DNA of 64,000 nt, from positions 1-64,000 of the IMG/VR virus record IMGVR_UViG_3300036823_000389; one strand, written 5' to 3'. This document shows, piece after piece, positions 58,155 through 64,000 of this stretch. The notes below the pieces were generated by a model that was given only the letters and a program-made list of their open reading frames with translations, was not told the DNA's origin and did no database searches. Position numbers and translations under genes: made by a program. The stretch is from a virus. How positions within the stretch are numbered: position 1 is the stretch's first letter; every line of letters begins with the position of its first letter.

Positions 58155-59072
58155 ATGACCATGAAAAAGCGGATCACGAAGAAGAAGGCAGGCGCGCCGA
58201 AGGCGATGCTCGTCAAACGCGACAAAACAAGCCCTGCAATCAAGGCTGCCGGTCTCAGCGCTATGCTGCGGGCGGGCGTCACGTTTCGCGGGGTCGCCTT
58301 CAAGAAGGACACGGCCGTCAAGGCGCCTGCCGTGGGCTATGCGGTGGGCTTCGATTACATCGTGACCATCGTGCGCGGCGCGCCGGTTGCGCAGCTGATG
58401 GAGACGGCCCGCATTCCCGCAAACGCGATCGGAGGCTTCCACTTTGCCCCTGGTGGCAATGCCACGGGCAAAGCTGGCGGCGACGGTACGCCGGCGATCA
58501 ATCCTCATTCCATTTGGGACCGGAATTTTCGTCCGGCCTGCGGTGATCCGCGCGGCATGACGCTGGTGAACGTACCCGGCAAGAGCCGCGTCTGGTGCGA
58601 TATCTACCTGCTCGGCAAAGACCATCTCGAGAACGGCACGAGCCGGCATGGAGCGACAATAGCGGACGGCACGGACCTGCCGCAAAACCCCGCTGGTGGC
58701 TATTTTTCGCGGTTCGATTACGCCGCGGCATGCGCGGTGATGAACCATCACGGCAAGCAGCTTCTCGGTGCCGAAGAGTTCTTCGCAGCAGCTTATGGCG
58801 TCACCGAGAAAACCGCTGCGCAGGCGGAGCCGAAAACAACGGGCCTCGATGCGCTACGAACGAGCCAGTGGGGCTTGATGCAAGCGACGGGCAACATGTG
58901 GTCATGGGGCACAGACGGTCACCCCGATATGCCGCGTGCTTCGTTCTTCGGCGGTTCCTGGCTCTCCGACGAGGGCGCGGGCTCGCGCTTCGCGGCCCTC
59001 GCCAGCTGGCCGGACTACTCCAGCGACTACATCGGCGCGCGCGGGCGCAGTGACCACCTGCAACTTGCATAG
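58155..59072 (+). CDS. DGR target protein 2 (variable protein, C-type-lectin fold)
   Basis: 305 residues, same length as target 1 and with the same domain plan; the N-terminus is more basic (MKKRITKKKAGAPKAMLVKRD) and the N-terminal domains have diverged. Conserved core: IWDRNFRPACGDPRGMTLV, VWCDIYLLGKDHL, FAAAYGVTEKTAA, WGLMQATGNMWSWG, FGGSW and GARGRSDHL. Residues 259-300 come from VR2. The two proteins look like paralogues able to be varied from one template. Confidence 0.9.
   Translation: MTMKKRITKKKAGAPKAMLVKRDKTSPAIKAAGLSAMLRAGVTFRGVAFKKDTAVKAPAVGYAVGFDYIVTIVRGAPVAQLMETARIPANAIGGFHFAPGGNATGKAGGDGTPAINPHSIWDRNFRPACGDPRGMTLVNVPGKSRVWCDIYLLGKDHLENGTSRHGATIADGTDLPQNPAGGYFSRFDYAAACAVMNHHGKQLLGAEEFFAAAYGVTEKTAAQAEPKTTGLDALRTSQWGLMQATGNMWSWGTDGHPDMPRASFFGGSWLSDEGAGSRFAALASWPDYSSDYIGARGRSDHLQLA
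58929..59054 (+). repeat. DGR variable repeat 2 (VR2)
   Basis: 126 bp aligning without gaps to the template. It differs at 13 template adenines and one other base (G to C at 59021). Ends in the same IMH region as VR1 and the template. Confidence 0.93.
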
Positions 59073-59091
59073 CCGACGCGACAGCGGCGGC
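59072..59091 (+). other. Target-site hairpin after VR2
   Basis: GCCGaCGC, loop GACA, GCGgCGGC: an 8-bp stem with one A-G mismatch and the same GACA tetraloop. Same position relative to the VR as the first hairpin. Confidence 0.7.
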
Positions 59092-59107
59092 ACGAGATTT
59101 TCGCGCG

Positions 59108-59479
59108 ATGATCACCAGGGATGACAACACCAGCACCGACGCCCTGGCGATCGTCGAGAAATACGAGACGTTTGTGAAATATCTGTACCCGATCGTTCAG
59201 CGAAGCCCAAAGCACCACGGCGTCCTCCGGGACGCCGTGATTGCGGAAATGTTCGTCACGGTCGGCGATCTCTATCACGCTGCAAAGTCGCGGCAGCTCT
59301 CACGGCTCTACCAGGTCGATGCGCGCTTCGCGACGCTGCGTTCCTATCTGCGCTTCCTCGCCAGCCACGAGATACGCGTCCTCACGCCGAAGAACAACGC
59401 TCATGCCTTGAGCCTGCTCTCGGAACCGGGGCGCATGCTCGGCGCTTGGCAAAAGAAGCTCAGAGGGCAGAAGGGGTAA
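59108..59479 (+). CDS. avd: DGR accessory variability protein (Avd-like)
   Basis: 123 residues. IVEKYETFVKYLYPIVQRSPKHHGVLRDAVIAEMF and the later FATLRSYLRFLASHEIRVLTPK are the four-helix-bundle signature of Avd, which forms a positively charged pentamer and works with the reverse transcriptase in cDNA synthesis. It lies between VR2 and TR, the common DGR order. Its stop is three bases before TR. Confidence 0.92.
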   Translation: MITRDDNTSTDALAIVEKYETFVKYLYPIVQRSPKHHGVLRDAVIAEMFVTVGDLYHAAKSRQLSRLYQVDARFATLRSYLRFLASHEIRVLTPKNNAHALSLLSEPGRMLGAWQKKLRGQKG

Positions 59480-59481
59480 GT

Positions 59482-59607
59482 ATGCCGCGTGCTTCGATCT
59501 TCGGCGGTTCCTGGCTCAACGACGAGAACGCGGGCTCGCGCTACGCGAACCTCGACAACTGGCCGGACAACTCGAACGACAACATCGGCGCGCGCGGGCG
59601 CAGTGAC
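59482..59607 (+). ncRNA. DGR template repeat (TR)
   Basis: 126 bp with 25 adenines and seven AAC codons in the VR reading frame, typical of DGR templates because adenine changes in AAY codons give wide amino-acid range without stops. Both VRs derive from it. It is followed after the identical GC stretch by GACCGGAAT, where the VRs have CACCTGCA (IMH* versus IMH). The template RNA probably continues into the reverse transcriptase gene. Confidence 0.93.
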
Positions 59608-59793
59608 GACCGGAATACGACGCGGCGGCGATTACGGTCCCGCCGGTCTTCCACGGCCGCGCGTAAGCGGTTTCGGTGGTCAGCCCATCTGTCCTGCTTC
59701 GGCGAACACACTCCAAGGTCCGGCATAGCGGGGCGTAGCGGAGCAACCCGTCGAGACCCGCGGCCGGCTTTCTTTTCAATAGGAGGCGACCAC

Positions 59794-60795
59794 ATGACCA
59801 GGCGGTTCAGGAATCTGATCGGCAAGATCGTCTCCCAGGCGAACATGGCCGAAGCCTATCGCCTGACCTGCGCCGGCAAGCGGCAGACGCCCGGCTATCT
59901 TGAGTTCAAGGAATATGCATCGCTCAACCTCGCAGACCTCGCTCGGGACATGGCCGAAGGGAGATACGTCGCCGGCGCGCCCTATGAGTTCCATGTGTTC
60001 GATCCGAAAAAGCGTTTGATCTCGGCGCTGCCGTTCCGCGATCGCGTCGCTCAGCAGGCGTTGTGTCTCGTCATCGGACCGATCTTCGAAGCTGCACTCT
60101 TGCCTCGGACCTTCGCCTGCCGTCCAGGCAAGGGCGTGCATGCCGGTGTCGTGCAACTGCAAAGCGAGATGCGCCATCTCACGCGGGGCGGCTCAGCGCT
60201 CTATTTCCTCAAGACCGATTTCCGCGGCTATTTCGCTTCGATCAATCGCACGATCCTATGGCGGCTGATCGAAGCGAAGATTTCCTGCCGCGCGACGCTG
60301 CGGCTGATCGAGACGATGGTCCCTCGCAAGGGCGTTGGCTTGCCGATCGGAAGCCTGACATCGCAGATCTTAGCCAACCTCTATCTGGGCGCGACGCTCG
60401 ACCGTCACCTGCAGCAGACGCTCGGCGAGCGCGCCTGGTATCGCTACATGGACGACATCGTTGTGCTCGGCGCCGATCCCGATCATCTGCGAAGCCTTAA
60501 GACATCGATTGAGGCCTACGCGCGCGACCGGCTCGGCCTCGCCTTTTCGAAATGGAGCATCGCCAGCGTCGCGCGCGGGGTAAATTTCCTCGGCTATCGG
60601 GTCTGGACTACCCACAAGCTGCTGCGCAAGGCCAGCGTCACGCGGGCGCGACGGAAGCTCAAGGCCTATCGCGCGCGCGGCGATGCGGAACGGCTACGGA
60701 AGTTCAAGGCCGCATGGCTGGGCCATGCGAGCTGGGCCGACAGCGCCAATCTGATCAAGAGCTTGGGCCTGCAGAATCCAGAGAGGCGCACATGA
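59794..60795 (+). CDS. DGR reverse transcriptase
   Basis: 333 residues from the ATG after AGGAGG (59781-59786). An earlier in-frame start would translate TR and is not used. Motifs: ALPFRDRVAQQALC, LKTDFRGYFASI near 140, GVGLPIGSLTSQILANLYL with the DGR-type SQ (190-191) in place of the usual QG, and RYMDDIVVLG (catalytic YMDD, 218-221). C-terminal thumb ends AWLGHASWADSANL. It makes adenine-mutagenised cDNA from TR that replaces VR. Confidence 0.95.
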   Translation: MTRRFRNLIGKIVSQANMAEAYRLTCAGKRQTPGYLEFKEYASLNLADLARDMAEGRYVAGAPYEFHVFDPKKRLISALPFRDRVAQQALCLVIGPIFEAALLPRTFACRPGKGVHAGVVQLQSEMRHLTRGGSALYFLKTDFRGYFASINRTILWRLIEAKISCRATLRLIETMVPRKGVGLPIGSLTSQILANLYLGATLDRHLQQTLGERAWYRYMDDIVVLGADPDHLRSLKTSIEAYARDRLGLAFSKWSIASVARGVNFLGYRVWTTHKLLRKASVTRARRKLKAYRARGDAERLRKFKAAWLGHASWADSANLIKSLGLQNPERRT

Positions 60796-60842
60796 TCCAT
60801 CGCAGCAGAGAAATCCAACGTCAGACCGAGCGAGAACCCTGA
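60792..60842 (+). CDS. Sixteen-codon bridging frame
   Basis: Begins at an ATGA overlap with the RT stop and ends with a TGA whose A is the first base of the next ATG. Probably only couples translation of RT to the next gene. Confidence 0.25.
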   Translation: MIHRSREIQRQTEREP

Positions 60843-61975
60843 TGTCCGACACAAAGACACCCAAACATGGGACCGGAATTGAATGGACCAAGCGACCCGG
60901 AACGCGTGGCGAGACCCTCAATCCAATCCGGGCGCGCAACCGCGAAACGGGCAAGCTCGGATGGTTCTGCATCCACGCTAACCCCGACTGCATCAACTGC
61001 TATGCCGAGACCCTGAACGTGAAAGGCGGCGATTCCGGCGGCAATGGCATCGCGTACAAGGCGCAGCTAGTCGACCGCGTTGAAATCTCCCTGGACGAGG
61101 ACCGCGTGACGCAGCCGCTGCGGTGGCGCCAGCCGCGCACGATCTTCCTCTGCTCGATGACCGACCTTTTTGTGGACTTCGTTCCATTCCCGTGGATCGA
61201 CCGCGTCTTCGCGGTCGCAGCGCTGGCGCCGCAACATACTTACATCATTTTGACGAAGCGCCCGAAGCGGATGCGAGATTATTTTAATGGCACGCCGCAG
61301 CCGCGCTGGATGGCTGCAATGCGAGAGATCGCGCCGCCGGCCGACAGCCGCGGCGTTCCGCTCGACACCAAAAATGGCGCGTTGCCAAATGTCTGGCTCG
61401 GGACGAGCTGCGGCACGCAGAAGACTGCCGATGAGTTCATTCCCGATCTGCTCGCCACGCCGGCGGCCGTACGATTTGTATCGGTTGAGCCGATGACCGG
61501 GCCTGTCGATCTCTATAATGGCGACCCGGATCCTCGTCTTGGCGGGCATCAGGCGACGCAGACGTTCTTGGGAGAATGGTGGGAGCCCGGCGCCGCGAAG
61601 AATTCGCCGCCTCACCACGGGCTCGATTGGGTGATCTGCGGCGGCGAGAGCGGCCCCAAGGCGCGGCCGATGCATCCGGAGTGGGCGCGGTCGCTCCGCG
61701 ACCAATGCGCCGCGGCTGACGTTCCGTTCTTCTTCAAGCAATGGGGAGAATGGGCCCCGGGCGAGAACAGCGATCGCGCCCAGACCCGCACCGAGCGAAC
61801 GGCGTCCTGGTCCGTTGACGCATGGACGTTCGAAAACATCACCGCGAGCTATTCGCAGGAGATGCATGCCGACGACGAGCCCGATCTGTGGCGCCTTGGG
61901 AAGAAACAGGCCGGCCGGATGCTCGATGGACGCACACATGACGAATTTCCGCTGGTCCGAGGTTGTCGAACATGA
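60842..61975 (+). CDS. Phage Gp37/Gp68-like protein (DUF5131)
   Basis: 377 residues. GIEWTKRPGTRGETLNPIRA, CIHANPDCINCYAE and ILTKRPKRM mark the DUF5131 family, whose fold and three-cysteine start recall radical-SAM enzymes, although the classical CxxxCxxC is not exact. Later WVICGGESGPKARPMHPEWARSLRDQC is also family-specific. Function unknown. Confidence 0.85.
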   Translation: MSDTKTPKHGTGIEWTKRPGTRGETLNPIRARNRETGKLGWFCIHANPDCINCYAETLNVKGGDSGGNGIAYKAQLVDRVEISLDEDRVTQPLRWRQPRTIFLCSMTDLFVDFVPFPWIDRVFAVAALAPQHTYIILTKRPKRMRDYFNGTPQPRWMAAMREIAPPADSRGVPLDTKNGALPNVWLGTSCGTQKTADEFIPDLLATPAAVRFVSVEPMTGPVDLYNGDPDPRLGGHQATQTFLGEWWEPGAAKNSPPHHGLDWVICGGESGPKARPMHPEWARSLRDQCAAADVPFFFKQWGEWAPGENSDRAQTRTERTASWSVDAWTFENITASYSQEMHADDEPDLWRLGKKQAGRMLDGRTHDEFPLVRGCRT

Positions 61976-62211
61976 CCGTCCGGATCACAGCGTGGAAAAA
62001 GACGATCGACGGGCTGCTGGCATGCGAGCCCGGTGACATCTTGGCCGTTGCCTGGGATGTCCGCTATCCGGGCTCCTTCTTCGGAATGCCGCTCCAATTC
62101 GAGGATCGTCACCAGGCAGAGCGGATTGCACATGCGCTTTCGGTGGCGTTCCGGGCCGGCGGCGAAGCCAAGCTCCGCGAGCTGCGGCAGTTCATAGGGA
62201 TATTGCCATGA
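61972..62211 (+). CDS. Small hypothetical protein
   Basis: 79 residues from the ATG in an ATGA overlap. ITAWKKTIDGLLACEPGDILAVAWDVRYPG and a helical C-terminus. Coupled to the next gene. Function unknown. Confidence 0.55.
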   Translation: MTVRITAWKKTIDGLLACEPGDILAVAWDVRYPGSFFGMPLQFEDRHQAERIAHALSVAFRAGGEAKLRELRQFIGILP

Positions 62212-63092
62212 CGCCCGCGGCTGCGCTTCGCCATTGGGTTTGCGAGCGGGAAGCAATTAGGCTGCGCCGGGAGACAGGCACGCTGACGCCGTGGACCGAT
62301 GATCCGATCCTCGCGAAATACCGCTTCTGCAATGTGCGGCGCGAGGACGACAGGGTCACCATCTGGATACGCGAAAACATCCGCGAGAAGTTCGCCGATC
62401 ATCCCCACCTCTGGTTCATGTTGGCGATTGGGCGCTGGATCAACTGGCCGGACACGCTTGTGGAGCTGATCGGTAGCATCGACCCGGGCCAAGCTTGGCC
62501 CAGCGGCCCCGGCTTCACGCTGCGCCACCTTTCTGACGTCCTGCATCGGCGCGAGGCGCGCGGTGAGAAGGTTTGGACGGGCGCCTACACCATCAATGCG
62601 CCGTCGAAGAAAGGCGGCTCGAAGATCGACCATGTCGCGATGACGGTGCTGGGCGGGGTATGGCTTGCGCGAGACCGTATCAGCCGCATGCTGGAGGGCG
62701 TTCGCACGCCGGCGACGTTACGCGCCGCACATGCGGAGTTGTTGAGCTATCCGGGCTGGGGCGCGTTCATGGCCTATCAGCTCGTGGTCGATCTTCGGTT
62801 CACGCGGTACCTCGCCGGTGCCGAGGACATCGCGACCTGGGCCGCGGCGGGGCCCGGCACCATTCGCGGCCTAAATCGCATCGCCGGCCGGCAACTCGAC
62901 TACCGGTTGGAGCAGTGGCAAGCGCTTAACGAAATGCGCACGCTGTTCGCTACGATCCAAGGGGAGATTGGCGTCGCGATGGATTTCTCCGACGTGCCTA
63001 ACATCCTCTGCGAGACCGATAAGTATCTGCGAGTGCTGAACGAGGAAGGAACGCCGCGCGCACTGTACCATCCGCATGGGGGACGCTTATGA
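62208..63092 (+). CDS. Putative DNA base hypermodification protein (aGPT-Pplase type)
   Basis: 294 residues. HWVCEREAIRLRRETGTLTPWTDDPILAKYRFCNV followed by REDDRVTIWI is the signature of proteins proposed to act on 5-hydroxymethyluracil-derived pyrophosphates in phage DNA hypermodification. The later WGAFMAYQLVVDLRFTRYL is also typical. It would need a hydroxymethyl-pyrimidine synthase not seen in the window. Coupled by ATGA. Confidence 0.75.
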   Translation: MTPAAALRHWVCEREAIRLRRETGTLTPWTDDPILAKYRFCNVRREDDRVTIWIRENIREKFADHPHLWFMLAIGRWINWPDTLVELIGSIDPGQAWPSGPGFTLRHLSDVLHRREARGEKVWTGAYTINAPSKKGGSKIDHVAMTVLGGVWLARDRISRMLEGVRTPATLRAAHAELLSYPGWGAFMAYQLVVDLRFTRYLAGAEDIATWAAAGPGTIRGLNRIAGRQLDYRLEQWQALNEMRTLFATIQGEIGVAMDFSDVPNILCETDKYLRVLNEEGTPRALYHPHGGRL

Positions 63093-63097
63093 ACGCG

Positions 63098-63691
63098 CTA
63101 AAGGCACGCTGGAGGTGGCGCGGGAGCGAAGGCGTTGAGAGCTACGCGTACGATGTTGAGTTCGGCACGGATTTCATCGTGCCTGGTACGAATCCAAGCC
63201 GTAAGGCGCTGCAGATCGTCGGCGCTGCTCGTCGCCTCGGCGACGTAGGACCGGTTGAATTGCTCGACCTTGTAGAGCAGCAGCACGGCCCGGCGGGCCA
63301 ACGTCGGGGGCAGCGCGTCGAAATCTTCGTAAAGGTTGTCGCTCCACCCTACCTTGATGGAGAGTGCAGGAAGCCAGGTCTCTTTCGCTGGCACGCCCGC
63401 ACGCGCCAGACTGCTCCGAAGCTGGTAGAGCTGCGTGCTATTTGTGCTGATCCCGGCAAGATGATCGAGTCCGCGGAGGATTTCCTCGACGACAGGAATC
63501 AGTCGAAAGGCAGCAATATTTGCGCGGGCGTCACGCGCGGCGCCCTCGCGGGCGCGATCCACGTCTTTAAGGTCCAGCGCTTGCCTTGCCTGATCGCGCG
63601 CGACGCTCACCGTAAACCGAATGGCGGCACCGGTCGCGCAGGTTTGGGCCACCGCCGCAAACGCAATTACCCAGTTAGGATCAAAGCTCAT
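63098..63691 (-). CDS. Hypothetical membrane-anchored protein
   Basis: 197 residues from the ATG at 63689-63691. One N-terminal membrane segment (WVIAFAAVAQTCATGAAIRFTV) then a cytosolic helical domain (VVEEILRGLDHLAGISTN). It is on the strand opposite to the rightward operon and faces it. An overlapping plus-strand frame of similar length looks like a shadow. Function unknown. Confidence 0.6.
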   Translation of the reverse strand: MSFDPNWVIAFAAVAQTCATGAAIRFTVSVARDQARQALDLKDVDRAREGAARDARANIAAFRLIPVVEEILRGLDHLAGISTNSTQLYQLRSSLARAGVPAKETWLPALSIKVGWSDNLYEDFDALPPTLARRAVLLLYKVEQFNRSYVAEATSSADDLQRLTAWIRTRHDEIRAELNIVRVALNAFAPAPPPACL

Positions 63692-63720
63692 CTTGTAAAC
63701 CTTAGCACGGTGAGGAGGGC

Positions 63721-64000
63721 ATGAGCATCCCTGTTCGACTGAGGCTCTCCCGCCGCAAGGGCTTCCGCCTCCAAACATTGAGCTTGGCGACCAATGGGCT
63801 TGCAGCGGTCGTCGTTACGCGGGCGAGCAAGAAATGGGGCAACCCGTACTATGTCGGCATGTTCCGCGACTATGACCGCGCGGACGCCGTGCGAGATTTC
63901 AAGAAATGGATCGACGGCGACCACGGCGCGCGCGCATGGGCCGGCGCGCCGCCAACTGACACCGAGATAAGAGCCTCGCTGCGCGGCCATAATCTAGCCT
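63721..64000 (+). CDS. DUF4326-like protein, partial
   Basis: At least 93 residues, running off the right edge. Start ATG after GAGGAGG. VRLRLSRRKGFRLQ and KWGNPYYVGMFRD, then RDFKKWIDG, match DUF4326 phage proteins. The C-terminus is missing because the window ends. Confidence 0.7.
   Translation, partial: MSIPVRLRLSRRKGFRLQTLSLATNGLAAVVVTRASKKWGNPYYVGMFRDYDRADAVRDFKKWIDGDHGARAWAGAPPTDTEIRASLRGHNLA

Noticed and set aside
59446-59793. Upstream in-frame extension of the reverse transcriptase that would translate TR
   Set aside because: It would put the template repeat inside the protein. The ATG at 59794 has an AGGAGG site and begins the normal RT domain.
63089-63724. Plus-strand frame of 211 codons antisense to 63098-63691
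   Set aside because: Composition is basic and low-information, while the minus frame has a membrane segment and a normal start; the plus frame looks like a shadow.
1-64000. CRISPR array, rRNA, complete tRNA genes, insertion sequences or an integrase
   Set aside because: None could be recognised; the integrase may lie beyond the right edge.

Overview
The window looks like one end of an alphaproteobacterial chromosome contig carrying most of a temperate, tailed (siphovirus-like) prophage. GC is high. A GapR/DUF2312 nucleoid protein, a DUF6456-type HTH protein and DUF1833-type tail genes point to Alphaproteobacteria; the species cannot be named from sequence alone.

Layout. 1-6.1 kb is probably host DNA: an M15 peptidase, a membrane protein coupled to an SDS-hydrolase-like alkylsulfatase, a 1.3 kb gene-poor stretch with a tRNA-Ser-like fragment, and a lower-GC pair of unknown genes (4604-6137). 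6.2-10.6 kb holds small phage-type genes, a SRAP protein and lysis-type membrane proteins. 10.7-32.1 kb, all on the minus strand, is a complete morphogenesis module, in transcription order: small and large terminase, portal, S49 protease, HK97-type capsid, head-tail genes, tail tube, tail chaperones with a -1 slippery site, tape measure, NlpC/P60, tip protein and fibre. 32.3-52.7 kb (minus) is the early region: HNH, a replication initiator with internal iterons, SNF2 helicase, DnaB, three DNA methyltransferases (one fused to a helicase, one fused to ParB, one C5 enzyme with 12 internal repeats), RNA ligase, HD hydrolase, GapR and nucleases.

52.8-54.7 kb is a lambda-like switch: leftward cro-like gene, rightward S24 repressor followed by a secreted protein, and five operator palindromes (AACCG-N3-CGGTT type) overlapping two sigma70-type promoters. 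54.76-63.1 kb is a rightward operon driven by the right promoter. It carries many tiny genes and then a complete diversity-generating retroelement (DGR): two 305-residue variable proteins, each ending in a variable repeat (VR), an Avd protein, a 126-bp template repeat (TR), and a reverse transcriptase with the DGR-type SQ motif. TR and both VRs align without gaps; 13 or 14 TR adenines are replaced in each VR, with only one non-adenine difference per VR. A GACA-loop hairpin follows each VR stop codon. The operon ends with a Gp37/Gp68-like protein and a putative DNA-base hypermodification protein.

The main inference is that diversification is under the lysogeny repressor and would be expressed on induction. 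Other unusual features are four copies of a palindromic element that encodes ETPPIGG inside genes, iterons inside the initiator gene, a stack of DNA-modification genes, hairpins after each abundant capsid gene, and paired tiny peptides in both early arms. No integrase or clear att site is visible; the prophage probably continues past the right edge.
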